A DNA stretch of 64,000 bases from Domibacillus aminovorans (GCF_001643235.1 NZ_LQWY01000001.1:43198-107197), one strand, 5' to 3'; shown: positions 9,701 to 17,707, counted from the first letter of the stretch. The notes: generated by a model from the letters alone, not told the origin. Made by a program: numbers and translations.

Positions 9701-10167
9701 TTTAATTTATCCGCAAGTGCGGCCGGAACGCTTCTAAGATGTTCCACCATATCATCTGGGGTAATTAAATATTGTCGGAATTCAGTAAGCATTCCTTCCA
9801 CCGTGCTGACAAAACCGGTTTTATCTGCAGCTTTTGAAAAAACCGATAACTCTTCCCTATTTTCTTCGATAATTTTTCGAATCAAAATGTTTCGTCCCGC
9901 CGGGGTAATGTGCTGCCTGCTCATCCCGCCTTCTTCCTGCAAAACACGCCAAGCAAGACGAGTAAAGCTGTATACTTGCGCACGAATGGTACCACCAAGA
10001 TCGTCATCTGCAGCCAGCTCGTATTCAGATAAAAAAGACATTTGCTCCGGCACGAGATAAATAATCGGTTGTCCTTCCGGATCATCGAGTATACGTTTTT
10101 TTATTTCTGAAATCATCCAATCCGTTTTTCCAGAACCAGATCGGCCAATAACAAATTGCAGCCCCAT
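6691..10167 (-). CDS. addB: ATP-dependent helicase/deoxyribonuclease subunit B
   Basis: 1158 aa. AddB carries an N-terminal Walker A, GRSGSGKT at residues 8-15, a degenerate helicase body used for Chi recognition, and a C-terminal RecB-type nuclease with VIDYKSGSRDVD. Four cysteines that clamp an iron-sulfur cluster are present: one in FHSCPFSHFARHG and three in CTFCSYRQVC. With AddA it repairs double-strand breaks. The ATG follows GGAGGGG and is preceded by a good sigmaA promoter whose spacer contains a LexA-box-like sequence (10205-10218). Confidence 0.97.
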   Translation of the reverse strand: MGLQFVIGRSGSGKTDWMISEIKKRILDDPEGQPIIYLVPEQMSFLSEYELAADDDLGGTIRAQVYSFTRLAWRVLQEEGGMSRQHITPAGRNILIRKIIEENREELSVFSKAADKTGFVSTVEGMLTEFRQYLITPDDMVEHLRSVPAALADKLNDLQKIYTEFDQALVDKYTDSEDYMRLLAEMIVKSDYIRESTIYIDGFHSFTPQEHDVIRVLMDTAQHVTISLTTDRSFRHDDPDDTELFRLTGRTYHDLYENAIEAGIDIKDDIVIQGHKRQKNESLIHLETQFDKRPANTHESSSGLTIMQAAGRRAEIEGAAREIRRLARVENYRYKQIALLIRNGEEYRSIIETVFDDYNIPFFIDQKRPMLNHPLIELIRSSLEVISGKWRYEAIFRAVKTDLLFPFDEPRENVRRRMDLLENYVLAHGIYGDRWTNGERWTYRRYMGLEFTSVAQTDEERAFEIQLNEMKEAVSTPLYRLERRLKHAKNALECCRSLYQFIEDLNIPQKIEQLSIEAEERGELAAAAQHNQAWDAVIGMLDEFAEVAGDEQMNAKKFASVLNAGLEALEFSIVPPAADQVIVANPERSRLAGIEAAFVVGMNDGVFPSRQMEDGILDDEERTALIAAGMNVAPGSKTRLLDEEFVAYRTVTIPASRLYISWPIADSEGKSLQPSPYIKRLRELFGGLNEQLLANDPADLKPKEQLEYIGYPEPTLSYLTSQLQLKKRGYPLHSFWWDTYNVYMESPLKRKAGLVLDSLYYENKTNVLKPQTGIDLYGTDMIASVSRMETFHSCPFSHFARHGLKLRDRLVYRLEAPDIGDLFHGALKWIAEEVEKRGMKWPELTLEQCRTFAKSAVEELAPKLQNRILMSSNRYSYIQHKLEQIIARASTVLSDQAKVSGFSPLGIELAFGPRSELPPLVFHLKNGARMSLAGRIDRVDKAEGNNDTYLRVIDYKSGSRDVDMTEIYYGFAMQMLTYLDIVLTNSSILTGKEARPGGVLYFHVHNPYLNTKKFMTIEEIEKEIMKSFRMKGLVLGEDEAIHLMDEQLETGDSLIIPAGFKKDGTLTARSKTVDDDSFGTMRRHVRKLYEDAGNDIVSGAVDITPYRYNKKTPCTFCSYRQVCQFDDTLDENSYRLIRPHKNEEIIQKMKENGDDGIV

Positions 10168-10194
10168 TACAACCCCTCCATTTCATTACTATCT

Positions 10195-10223
10195 ACTATA
10201 ACAAAGATCATACGTTCGTTCAA
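10195..10223 (-). promoter_or_regulatory. addBA promoter with embedded LexA-like palindrome
   Basis: Minus strand: TTGAAC (10218-10223), a 17-base spacer and TATAGT (10195-10200). The spacer reads GAACGTATGATCT; with the preceding C it matches the Gram-positive LexA consensus CGAACRNRYGTTYG at 12 of 14 positions. A 13-base copy lies at the same place in the yhaM promoter. Confidence 0.65.
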
Positions 10224-10258
10224 AAGAAAAACGAAAAACCACATCTATGATATGGCTT

Positions 10259-10840
10259 TCATTTTTCAAGTCGCTTTTCCAATTGTTTGCCGCCAAACCA
10301 GAGGGCGATCATAATACTAGCGATAACAGCGGTTCTGCCAGGCTGATGAATGAGTGCGGCCACATCATATCCAACATAACTAATCGTGAAGATCATGACT
10401 GTTTTCCCAGCCATCACAGCAAGCAAATATTGAACGATGCTAATTCTCGACAAACCGGCCACGATGTTCACAATAGCAGATGGTGTAAAGGGAAAACAAA
10501 GCAACAAAAACACCGGTGCAAACCCGTGGCGGTCTACCCAATTCATCATTTTACTTATCTGCTTATTTTTTTGCAAAAAGGATAAAAACTTTTCGCGGCC
10601 ATACCGGCGGATTAATAGAAAAACAATAAATGAACCGGTTACAGCACCGCCCCATGAAATGAAAAAGCCGAACCACAGCCCGAACGCGTTCACATTGGCA
10701 AGAACGAATGCGAACAGCGGTAAGAACGGTAAAAATGCTTCTAAAAGCGGCAGGAGAAAGCCTGGCAACGGTCCAAACGATTCATATTGATTAATCCAAT
10801 CCATGATTCTTTCTGTTGATAACCATTCACTCAAGTTCAT
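10259..10840 (-). CDS. yhjE: TVP38/TMEM64 (DedA-like) family membrane protein
   Basis: 193 aa with about six hydrophobic segments. The core SNARE-associated/DedA-like domain shows LPLLEAFLPFLPL, the glycine-rich FISWGGAVTGSF, the basic LIRRYGREKF, and the pro-rich re-entrant element CFPFTPSAIVNIVAGLS. The family moves or flips polyprenyl phosphates and phospholipids across the membrane. The gene ends about 90 bases ahead of addB on the same strand, the same neighbours as yhjE-addB in B. subtilis. The ATG follows AAAGGGA. Confidence 0.8.
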   Translation of the reverse strand: MNLSEWLSTERIMDWINQYESFGPLPGFLLPLLEAFLPFLPLFAFVLANVNAFGLWFGFFISWGGAVTGSFIVFLLIRRYGREKFLSFLQKNKQISKMMNWVDRHGFAPVFLLLCFPFTPSAIVNIVAGLSRISIVQYLLAVMAGKTVMIFTISYVGYDVAALIHQPGRTAVIASIMIALWFGGKQLEKRLEK

Positions 10841-10863
10841 TCTTTAAATCCCTTTCAATTCAA

Positions 10864-11469
10864 TCAACGTCTCAAATCTTTTCCCTGTTCTCTTTCTATC
10901 CAATCCGAAAACGAAATAATCATTCTTTTTTTGCCCTTTACCCATTTTTTGCGTTCCACTTTCTCTATCTTACCGTTGAACGTAATTATTTTCGTTCTTT
11001 TTTGAAGTTCGTTTGCCAATGCCAATTGACTGAATGCGACATGCATCGAAACATTCACGATTACTTTTTGTCCATCTTTAAACAGAACTTCTGTCTTTTT
11101 CTTGTCGATAATTTTTAATTCCTTTACGTGAAATAAAGATATCCATACACAATCAGGTTTTAAATGTGAAACAATCGGGAAGAGATAAATACCTTCGATG
11201 TGATCAATCACAATAGGAACTTTCGATTTAGTGCCAAGCAGCAGCTTTGATGCTTCCCTTCTTCCATCGTAAGTAGACAAGTGATGAAGACAGCTTTTCT
11301 GAATAATGGTTAATGCTTTCTCGTTCATTAAAACCGGCTTCTTGTTGCTTTCATACATCCATGTACACGTACTCTCACCAAATTGAACTGGTTTTAACAT
11401 CAGTGTTTCCGACTGTACAAGAAGTAGTTTTCCAGCCTGTTTTAATGGATTTCTTGTCATCTTGCTCAT
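10864..11469 (-). CDS. comK: Competence transcription factor ComK
   Basis: 201 aa with the whole ComK core. The regions YDGRREASK, VPIVIDHIEGIYLFP, PDCVWISLFHVKE and TEVLFKDGQKVIVNVS match the order and spacing in B. subtilis ComK (192 aa), including the W-I-S...H-V-K-E stretch. ComK binds AT-rich K-boxes as a dimer of dimers and drives DNA uptake genes. The frame is open to a GTG at 11493, but AGGTG six bases before the ATG at 11469 decides the start. The C-terminal 40 residues are unusually basic. I could not find a clear pair of K-boxes in the upstream 150 bases. It diverges from yhzC. Confidence 0.88.
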   Translation of the reverse strand: MSKMTRNPLKQAGKLLLVQSETLMLKPVQFGESTCTWMYESNKKPVLMNEKALTIIQKSCLHHLSTYDGRREASKLLLGTKSKVPIVIDHIEGIYLFPIVSHLKPDCVWISLFHVKELKIIDKKKTEVLFKDGQKVIVNVSMHVAFSQLALANELQKRTKIITFNGKIEKVERKKWVKGKKRMIISFSDWIEREQGKDLRR

Positions 11470-11572
11470 CCTTTTCACCTGAATTGTTCTCACATTTTCA
11501 TGTTACCATGCCGGTGTTATTTTTGTCCCTTTTGCCACAAGATTTAATTTTCTAAAAATTATAAACTTTCTG

Positions 11573-11601
11573 TTGATTAGTTGCTTAAAATTTCATATAA
11601 T
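11573..11601 (+). promoter_or_regulatory. sigmaA promoter of yhzC
   Basis: TTGATT, a 17-base spacer and a perfect TATAAT, 28 bases ahead of the yhzC ATG. Confidence 0.65.
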
Positions 11602-11628
11602 ATAAAAAAGGTATCCGAGGTGATTAAA

Positions 11629-11862
11629 ATGGAGAACAATAATTATTTTGCCGAAATGATGAAGTCCCCGATGCCCCGTGAAAAAGAAAAGACAGTGATG
11701 AGTGAATTTATCGATAACTTTCTTAAGGATATTTTATACAAAAAAGAAAAAGCACTTTTAATGGATAAAATCGATCATTCTCTTGATAACGACGATCGTT
11801 CAACATTTATGACACTTTCAGGTGAATTAAAGCAGTTAGAAAAGGGCTATCATACATCATAA
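11629..11862 (+). CDS. yhzC: IDEAL domain protein YhzC
   Basis: 77 aa, acidic and lysine-rich. The C-terminal half (MDKIDHSLDNDDRSTFMTLS and following) fits the IDEAL domain, a short helical motif found in Firmicutes regulators and named for the residues it often contains. The N-terminus MENNNYFAEMMKSP resembles the B. subtilis neighbour of comK, yhzC, and the divergent placement with comK is the same. The ATG lies eight bases after GAGGTG; an upstream in-frame ATG at 11581 lacks a binding site and falls inside the promoter. The role is unknown. Confidence 0.75.
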   Translation: MENNNYFAEMMKSPMPREKEKTVMSEFIDNFLKDILYKKEKALLMDKIDHSLDNDDRSTFMTLSGELKQLEKGYHTS

Positions 11863-11900
11863 TTTCCTTCAAACGAAATGAATGCCTCAATAATTCAACA

Positions 11901-11938
11901 AAAAAAGCCCCGTATCTATTTTGATACGGGTGCTTTTA
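11901..11938 (+). terminator. Terminator of yhzC
   Basis: GCCCCGTATC pairs with GATACGGGTGC around a 6-base loop, followed by TTTT. Confidence 0.75.
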
Positions 11939-11957
11939 AACGCGTACATCCTCTTTT

Positions 11958-12201
11958 TTATAACATTGATAAAATCGTTAAAATCCCAATAGAACCAAGT
12001 ACTGTAAAAATAATGTTAATACCCGGAAAAATAAGCGTACCGAGTGTTGCATGCGGGACATTTCTTAATATGCCCTGCCAGAACAAATGAAAGCTCTGCA
12101 CTTTTCTCCAGCAGACCATATGTGAGCGCTGCCGGTATGTAGCCGATAGCAATGCCAATCCCTGCGTACAACCCTTCTTTAAATTCGGCCGTATTTCGCA
12201 A
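11958..12201 (-). pseudogene. azlC-azlD remnant (branched-chain amino acid exporter), internal deletion
   Basis: Minus-strand frames give an AzlC-like N-terminus (EFKEGLYAGIGIAIGYIPAA, then LTYGLLEKSAELSF) that runs for about 45 codons and then changes frame straight into an AzlD-like segment (RNVPHATLGTLIFPG, ending ILTILSML stop). AzlC is normally about 230 aa and AzlD about 105 aa, encoded in that order. The simplest reading is one deletion removing the rest of azlC and the first half of azlD. Only about 240 bases survive. No binding site is left that would make a useful product. The frame with an ATG at 12201 reads MRNTAEFKEG. Confidence 0.65.
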
Positions 12202-12275
12202 CTAGCGCTGCCATTTTTCTTCCTCCCAGCTTTCATTCCCAACAAATTATATTGCTTTGCTCCTACTTCGACAAC

Positions 12276-12294
12276 AAAAAAAGCCGCAACCGGC
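12276..12294 (-). terminator. Terminator of yhfI
   Basis: Minus-strand GCCG-GTTG-CGGC followed by seven T residues, three bases after the yhfI stop. Confidence 0.7.
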
Positions 12295-12297
12295 GAC

Positions 12298-13032
12298 TTA
12301 TAGTCCAATCTCCAAATATTCATGTGCCAGTACGATCGTACCCTCAAACAGTTGAGCTGCTTCCTCTTTTAACTGTTTGATATCACCGAAATGCGGCAAG
12401 TGTGTTAAGACCAGTGTGCGAACTCCGGCCTTTTGGGCGATGATACCCGCTTCTTCTGACGTCATATGACCAGCGGAAGTACCGTCCATTCCTTTATATA
12501 AATTACTTTCTGCAAGCAATATGTCTGCTCCCTTTGCAAATTCGATCATTTCTTCTTTGTAAGCTGTATCTGCTGTGTACACAATCGTATGACCGTTTGC
12601 TTCAAATCGCATGGCGAAGCAGGGAACCGAATGATTTGTTTTCAATAATGTGACTACAAAAGGACCGATTTGAATCGTCTCATCAGGATGATAGGCTACG
12701 CCTGTGGTCATCTTTTTGTATGTAAGTGTGCTAAAGCCTTCACTCTCTTGATGACCATAAATAGGCAATGGTTCTTCACGTGTTTTCATTGTAAATGAAT
12801 CAATAAGCAGTGCGTGCTGAAGTACACCAATGTCCGCAATGTGATCAGTATGGTAATGTGACAAAATGACCGCGTCCAGTGCTGCAGGTTTTGTGTAGTT
12901 TTGCAGTTTGGATAAGACACCACTTCCGCAGTCAAGCAATAATTGAAAGCCGTCTTCGTTAATTAAATAGCCGCTGCTCGCTTCGTTTACTTTTGGAAAA
13001 CCGCCCCAGCAGCCAATAACCGTTATTTTCAT
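12298..13032 (-). CDS. yhfI: MBL-fold metallohydrolase YhfI
   Basis: 244 aa metallo-beta-lactamase-fold protein of the ribonuclease Z-like group. It opens MKITVIGCWGGFPK; the zinc ligands are HYHTDH, a His in LKTNHSVP, the Asp in VYTADTAY and the final His in LVLTHLPH. Substrate is unknown; the relatives closest in sequence are annotated as putative metal-dependent hydrolases. The frame is open to 13062, but GGGGAG lies eight bases before the ATG at 13032. It diverges from yhfH, the same pair as in B. subtilis. Confidence 0.82.
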   Translation of the reverse strand: MKITVIGCWGGFPKVNEASSGYLINEDGFQLLLDCGSGVLSKLQNYTKPAALDAVILSHYHTDHIADIGVLQHALLIDSFTMKTREEPLPIYGHQESEGFSTLTYKKMTTGVAYHPDETIQIGPFVVTLLKTNHSVPCFAMRFEANGHTIVYTADTAYKEEMIEFAKGADILLAESNLYKGMDGTSAGHMTSEEAGIIAQKAGVRTLVLTHLPHFGDIKQLKEEAAQLFEGTIVLAHEYLEIGL

Positions 13033-13251
13033 GTTCATTTCTCCCCGCTTTTTATCCCGCATTAACAGGTAGTAATTACCTCTACTTCAAGAATTCAAAA
13101 AGAATTGTATGTAGTTTCACTTTAACTTTATACTATTCCCTTTTACATAAAAATTAAAATAGATTTTCAAAAAATAGTTGACGAAACCTCATCTGTTATA
13201 ATACAATTAAGCCATCAAATAAAACAGTTATATAACAAGGGAGAGAGACAC

Positions 13252-13386
13252 ATGATTAAAAGCATCGTTGAATTTTTCAAAAACTTACCCGCCAAAGAAT
13301 GCGCAAACTGCGGCTTATACATTGAAGAGCAGCATGACTGCTATAGCAACATATGTCCTACTTGCTCAAATATTAAAGACATTTAA
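13252..13386 (+). CDS. yhfH: YhfH family small zinc-ribbon protein
   Basis: 44 aa. After a short hydrophobic helix (SIVEFFKNLPAKE) come two cysteine pairs, CANC and CPTC, spaced 18 residues apart, which could bind one zinc ion. This matches the YhfH family, a very small protein of unknown role next to yhfI. GGGAGAGAGA precedes the ATG. A TATAAT-like sequence at about 13194-13201 lies behind TTGACG, but the spacing is only 13, so the promoter is uncertain. A terminator follows at 13411. Confidence 0.8.
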   Translation: MIKSIVEFFKNLPAKECANCGLYIEEQHDCYSNICPTCSNIKDI

Positions 13387-13410
13387 TAGACTTGCCAACA
13401 TATTTCATAT

Positions 13411-13443
13411 AAAACACCGGCCAAGGCGCAGCCGGTGTTTTTT
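13411..13443 (+). terminator. Terminator of yhfH
   Basis: ACACCGGC/GCCGGTGT stem with a 9-base loop and six T residues. Confidence 0.85.
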
Positions 13444-13532
13444 GCTGTTTAATGATTCATATGGCTTGCCCGATCACGATCCATTTCCCCATAAATAATA
13501 TGTGTGAAATAATTATGGGAATTATTTAGAAA

Positions 13533-13557
13533 GAAAAAAAGACGGCTATTTGCCATC
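13533..13557 (-). terminator. Terminator of yhgE
   Basis: Minus-strand GATGGC-loop-GCCGTC followed by seven T residues, directly after the yhgE stop. Confidence 0.7.
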
Positions 13558-13558
13558 T

Positions 13559-15841
13559 TTAAGCTGTTTCAAATCGACCATACTGCCGCTTAAATTGACC
13601 GCGGAAATAAATCGCCGTCAACGTCATATTAAACAACGAAAACCCGATTAAGACCGCTGCGTTTTGCCACATAAAGGCGTAATCACCACTTGATATAACC
13701 GCCCGGAATGCATCAATCGAATACGCCATCGGCAGTAGTCTATTTATATGCTGTAGAGCATTCGGAATAAGTTCAAGCGGGAATGTACCGCCGCTCGCTG
13801 TCAATTGGCTGATTAAAATTAAGACCGCAATAAACCGGCCCGGATTGCCAAGAATCGTTGCGAGCATTTGAATCAGCGTCATAAACGATACACTTACAAT
13901 GACCGCCATAAGGAAAAAGCATGGCACACTTTGCACATGAAGATCGAGTCCAATTAGCAAAAAGATTGTGGCCGCCATCGCCTGTACAAACCCTACAAGA
14001 ACAAATACGCCTAGTTTTCCTGCAAACCAGGATCGTGCACTTTTCGGCTGCATCAGTGGTTCTTTCAATGAAAAAATAATCGTCAGCATAATCGCTCCAA
14101 CAAATAAACCAAGTGATAGCATGTAAGGCGCCATGCCCGTTCCATAGTTCGGTACGTCATGAAAAGCTTTCTTGTCTACAGTGACTGGTTCCGCCATCAT
14201 GTCGTACGTCTTGTCATCTGTCTGAACATCGCCTGCTTCTTCCGCTGCTTCTATCAGCTCATCTTGCAGTTCTTTCGTGCCTTTTTCAAGTTCAATAGAT
14301 CCCGAAACAAGTTCTGCGGATCCATTCGCCAGCTTGTCGGCTCCGTCTGTCCATTCATGCGAGCCGCCTGCAAGTTCAGTCAAGCCGTCGGATAAATCTT
14401 TGGCGCCTTTCGCAAGCGTATCAGAGCCTTTTTTTGCTTCATTTAACTTCTCCGCCATCGTATTTAATCCTGTCACAAGATCCTGCTCACCAATTTGAAG
14501 CTGTGCTGCACCTGTATTTATACGCCCTGCGCCTGCTGCCAGTTCTCCGATTCCCGATTGCAGCTGCGTCTGTCCATCTTGTATATCACCGAGACTATTT
14601 GACAACTGGTCCATATTTTCTGTTAAGGCACGGGATACAGATTGATTGATCTCGTTTGCACCGGATGCAAGTTGACCGCTGCCCGTTTGCAATTCATCAA
14701 ATCCCGCTTCAATGCTAGCATTCATTTTCTCCTGGTTCGCTTTCATGGATACTTCCATTGCTGCCATCTGTTCTTCCGTCATTACTTGTGCTAAAATTGG
14801 CTGCAACTGTTCCATCTGCTCCGTTTGAGCAGCGCTAATCTGATTTTTCAATTCTTCTTCAAACTGCGTCATGCCAGTAGTCAAATTAGCAGCACTGGCC
14901 GCGATCATGCCTGTACCTTCTGACAGAACAGGCAGTTTTTCACGAAGTTGATCCACACCTGTTTTTATAGACGACGTGCCTTCCTTTAATTCCGTCATTC
15001 TTCCATTTACCTTGTTAAGGCCTGTTTCAAGTTCAACAGCACCCGAAGCCAGCTTTTCTGTTCCCGTTTGCAGCTGTTTGCCACCATCGATAAGTTGTGA
15101 TTGCCCTTCACTAAGTTGTACGAATCCATTGGATAACTGATCAGCTCCCATTGCGACATCTTTGGATCCTTCACTTGCTTTTTCAATACCTGATGAAAAT
15201 GTTACTGAACTATTTGCCAATGTTTCTAGATTTTTTTTCAATTTATTCGTACCGTCTGTCATTTTCAACGCACCTTCATCAAGTTTACCTGCGCCGTCTC
15301 CTGCTTCTACGTAACCGTCACCCATTTTCTTTATGTTATCAAACATTGTTTCAGCATATGTTTTGGTTACGCTCTTCTGTAGTGATGCGCGAATTTCTTT
15401 CATCGCGGACTGGCCAATTTGTGACGAAACGAAATTATAACTTTCATTCGGAATATACGTTAATTCAAGCTTTTCCGGCTTTTCGTCCATTAACGTTGTC
15501 GCATTTTCCGAGAAATTTTTTGGAATTTCAATGACCATATAATATTCCTGCTGTTCAAGTCCATCCTGCGCTTCTTCCTGTGTCACGAAATGAAAATCAA
15601 AATTTCTGTTTTCGCGTAATTCCTTTTCCAGTTCGTCCCCGAGATCCAATTGTTCTCCTTCAAAGTCTGCGCCCGCGTCGCTATTGACAACCGCAACCGG
15701 CAGCCGGTCAAGATGTCCATAAGGATCCCAAAATGCCCATAAAAACACACCTGAATAAAGGAGTGGAATCATCATAACGGCAATCACGGAAATGAGCAGC
15801 ATCCGGCTTTTCATGATCTCTTTTATTTCTTTTATAAACAT
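13559..15841 (-). CDS. yhgE: YhgE/Pip family membrane protein
   Basis: 760 aa. One N-terminal membrane helix (about residues 14-34, ending FLWAFWDPYG) is followed by a 500-residue extracellular region. Residues 190-550 hold many repeats of the type LxxGxxxLxxGAxxLxxG, as in YhgE and phage infection protein Pip. Five or six membrane helices at the C-terminus form an ABC2-like domain. Pip in Lactococcus is a phage receptor; in Bacilli the role is unclear, possibly export. TTG at 15856 is in frame, but GGGAGG seven bases before the ATG at 15841 decides the start. A 23-bp palindrome like the one upstream of yhgD lies in its leader, so YhgD probably represses it. Confidence 0.9.
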   Translation of the reverse strand: MFIKEIKEIMKSRMLLISVIAVMMIPLLYSGVFLWAFWDPYGHLDRLPVAVVNSDAGADFEGEQLDLGDELEKELRENRNFDFHFVTQEEAQDGLEQQEYYMVIEIPKNFSENATTLMDEKPEKLELTYIPNESYNFVSSQIGQSAMKEIRASLQKSVTKTYAETMFDNIKKMGDGYVEAGDGAGKLDEGALKMTDGTNKLKKNLETLANSSVTFSSGIEKASEGSKDVAMGADQLSNGFVQLSEGQSQLIDGGKQLQTGTEKLASGAVELETGLNKVNGRMTELKEGTSSIKTGVDQLREKLPVLSEGTGMIAASAANLTTGMTQFEEELKNQISAAQTEQMEQLQPILAQVMTEEQMAAMEVSMKANQEKMNASIEAGFDELQTGSGQLASGANEINQSVSRALTENMDQLSNSLGDIQDGQTQLQSGIGELAAGAGRINTGAAQLQIGEQDLVTGLNTMAEKLNEAKKGSDTLAKGAKDLSDGLTELAGGSHEWTDGADKLANGSAELVSGSIELEKGTKELQDELIEAAEEAGDVQTDDKTYDMMAEPVTVDKKAFHDVPNYGTGMAPYMLSLGLFVGAIMLTIIFSLKEPLMQPKSARSWFAGKLGVFVLVGFVQAMAATIFLLIGLDLHVQSVPCFFLMAVIVSVSFMTLIQMLATILGNPGRFIAVLILISQLTASGGTFPLELIPNALQHINRLLPMAYSIDAFRAVISSGDYAFMWQNAAVLIGFSLFNMTLTAIYFRGQFKRQYGRFETA

Positions 15842-15865
15842 ATAAATACCTCCCAAATATAAAAA

Positions 15866-15888
15866 TGACTATTTTGTTCATATGGTCA
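15866..15888. promoter_or_regulatory. Candidate YhgD operator upstream of yhgE
   Basis: A 23-bp inverted repeat with TGAC and GTCA ends (TGACTATTTTG...ATGGTCA), of the same length and arm sequence as the one upstream of yhgD. Confidence 0.6.
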
Positions 15889-15916
15889 TTTTTATTTAAA
15901 AATAAAAGGACAGGCA

Positions 15917-16489
15917 TTAGATTGCCAACCCTTCAAAGACGTACAATTCAAACAAACGGGCAATTTCTTCTTTACTTAGCGCTCTGCCGCGCCGCTCCCA
16001 ATCAACGACAAGCGTAACATAGAGCTTCAGCATAATAAACGCCGCAATTTCGGGGTCGCACTGCTTAATTTCATTCCTATCAATCGCCGCTGATACTTGA
16101 TTCTTAATATAGCCGACAATGGCGTCTTCCATTTTTCTCACCGCGTCAATCACGGCCGGCGTACCCATTTCTTTTTCCTCCTGAAACAACTTGACAGCCA
16201 GCTGATGTTTCGTGCGGAACTGAAGCATTTCAAATAAAGCACGATGTACATTTTCATGAAAAGAATGCGTCTCTTGAACGACCGATTCTGCTGCCTGTTT
16301 CATTTCTTGGATAAGTATTGTCATAATGTCTTCAAATAGTTCTTCCTTATTTTTGAAAAACGTATAAATGGTTCCTTTGCCGACGCCCGCAAGTTTGGCG
16401 ACTTGATCCATCGTCGTCGCTTTGTAGCCAAACAATGTAAATGATTTTGTTGCTGCTTCGATAATGAATCTTTTACGATCAACTGCCAT
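15917..16489 (-). CDS. yhgD: TetR/AcrR family transcriptional regulator YhgD
   Basis: 190 aa. The N-terminal helix-turn-helix is clear: AATKSFTLFGYKATTMDQVA then KLAGVGKGTIYTFFKNKEEL at residues 12-53, followed by an all-helical ligand-binding domain. It sits 75 bases upstream of yhgE, as in B. subtilis. A promoter with a perfect TTGACA, and a 23-bp palindrome between it and the ATG, point to autorepression. GAGGTG lies only two to three bases before the ATG, which is tight, but no better start exists. Confidence 0.88.
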   Translation of the reverse strand: MAVDRKRFIIEAATKSFTLFGYKATTMDQVAKLAGVGKGTIYTFFKNKEELFEDIMTILIQEMKQAAESVVQETHSFHENVHRALFEMLQFRTKHQLAVKLFQEEKEMGTPAVIDAVRKMEDAIVGYIKNQVSAAIDRNEIKQCDPEIAAFIMLKLYVTLVVDWERRGRALSKEEIARLFELYVFEGLAI

Positions 16490-16505
16490 TCATTTCACCT
16501 CATTT

Positions 16506-16528
16506 TGACCAAAATAACGAATTGGTCA
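16506..16528. promoter_or_regulatory. Candidate YhgD autorepression operator
   Basis: 23-bp palindrome TGACCAA-N9-TTGGTCA. It would cover about +9 to +31 of the yhgD transcript. Confidence 0.65.
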
Positions 16529-16543
16529 TTTCGTTCAAAATTT

Positions 16544-16572
16544 ATTTTATGTCTTTTCTTATTTCTTGTCAA
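16544..16572 (-). promoter_or_regulatory. sigmaA promoter of yhgD
   Basis: Minus strand TTGACA (16567-16572), 17-base spacer, TAAAAT (16544-16549). Confidence 0.7.
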
Positions 16573-16576
16573 TGTA

Positions 16577-16628
16577 AAAAAGGGCTATCCAAAAAGTTAG
16601 AGATTATCTAACCCGAACAGCCCTTTTT
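16577..16628 (-). terminator. Nested hairpin terminator after hemEH
   Basis: An outer stem AAAAAGGGCT/AGCCCTTTTT encloses an inner hairpin GTTAGA-gatta-TCTAAC. It stands between hemH and yhgD on the minus strand; the A/T-rich ends would allow termination in either direction. Confidence 0.65.
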
Positions 16629-16762
16629 CACAACCCATTTTCTTTTTTTAGCGACGAATGGATACTTTTCTGCGACAAACATTTGGCTTAAGAAATAAGC
16701 TAATAAGCCTGCTGCCGGTATTCACTACTTTTTTACAATTGTATTCTACAAAATTCGCCTTT

Positions 16763-17707
16763 TTAACGTTCGGCGTGTTCTTTCAAATGTTTCATGACAA
16801 TATCACCGAGCGCTTCAATAAACTCTGGACGCGCATTCGGCATAGCTGGGCGATAATAGGCTGCACCCACTTCATCTGTGACGACTTTGCATTCGTAATC
16901 ATTATCATATAGTACTTCAAGGTGATCCGCTATAAATCCCGCAGGCACATACATAAACGCTTTATATTTATTCGTTTTATACAAATCACGCGTTAAATCC
17001 TGCACATCTGGGCCGATCCATGGCTCCGGCGTATTACCGGCACTTTGCCAGCCAACTGCGTAACGTTCGACGCCTGCAGCACCTGCCAAAAGATCTGCTG
17101 TCTCTTTTAACTGATCAGGATATGGGTCACCCGCTGCAATGATTTTTTCCGGCAAACTATGTGCTGAAACGATTAAGACGAAATGCTCTTTTTCTTCTTC
17201 TGTCATTGAATCGACCGTTTCTTTAATTTTGTCTGACCAGTATTGAATAAATTTCGGCTCATGATACCAGCTTTCAATCGATGTAATCGACGGTCCTCCA
17301 ATTTTCGCTGACTCTTCCATAGCACGGTCATTGTATGACTTTACGCTGAACGTCGAGAAGTGCGGCGCAAGAACGATAGATACCGCTTCTTCAATGCCAT
17401 CGTTTTTCATTTGCCCTACAGCATCTTCAATAAACGGTTCAATGTGCTTTAAGCCAATATACATTTTGAATTCAATTTCATCTTGCATCTTATTTAAAAA
17501 CGCCTCAAGTTCTGTTGCTTGTTCTTCCGTAATTTTTGCAAGAGGAGAAATGCCACCTATCGCTTTGTAGCGGCTTTTCAAGTCATCTAGCATGTCATCT
17601 GACGGTTTTCGGCCGTGACGAATGTGCGTGTAGTAGCGTTCAATATCTTCTTCTTTATAAGGCGTGCCATACGCCATTACAAGTAGACCCATTTTTTTCT
17701 TTATCAT
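16763..17707 (-). CDS. hemH: Coproporphyrin III ferrochelatase
   Basis: 314 aa. The protein inserts iron in the coproporphyrin-dependent haem pathway of Gram-positive bacteria. It is very close to B. subtilis HemH over its full length: [46 protein letters not shown] containing the iron-site His, SAHSLPEKI with the second His, and PVGF-type [17 protein letters not shown] with the active-site Glu. The start at 17707 lies six bases after GAGGTGG. It follows hemE by about 70 bases. Unlike the B. subtilis hemEHY operon, no hemY follows; the operon ends in a nested hairpin. Confidence 0.96.
   Translation of the reverse strand: MIKKKMGLLVMAYGTPYKEEDIERYYTHIRHGRKPSDDMLDDLKSRYKAIGGISPLAKITEEQATELEAFLNKMQDEIEFKMYIGLKHIEPFIEDAVGQMKNDGIEEAVSIVLAPHFSTFSVKSYNDRAMEESAKIGGPSITSIESWYHEPKFIQYWSDKIKETVDSMTEEEKEHFVLIVSAHSLPEKIIAAGDPYPDQLKETADLLAGAAGVERYAVGWQSAGNTPEPWIGPDVQDLTRDLYKTNKYKAFMYVPAGFIADHLEVLYDNDYECKVVTDEVGAAYYRPAMPNARPEFIEALGDIVMKHLKEHAER

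Noticed and set aside
4334..10060. Many open frames of 60-117 codons on both strands across addA and addB and other long genes
   Set aside because: All lie within well-supported genes, lack binding sites and have no family resemblance; they are shadows of the coding frame.
11470..11600. ComK K-boxes (AAAA-N5-TTTT pairs) upstream of comK
   Set aside because: The region is AT-rich, but no clean pair with correct spacing was found.
13159..13201. sigmaA promoter for yhfH with TTGACG and TATAAT
   Set aside because: The spacing is 13 bases, too short for normal use; noted in the gene entry only.
16629..16762. 25-codon frame from GTG and a longer open stretch after hemH
   Set aside because: No ribosome binding site, stop codons upstream, no recognisable family.
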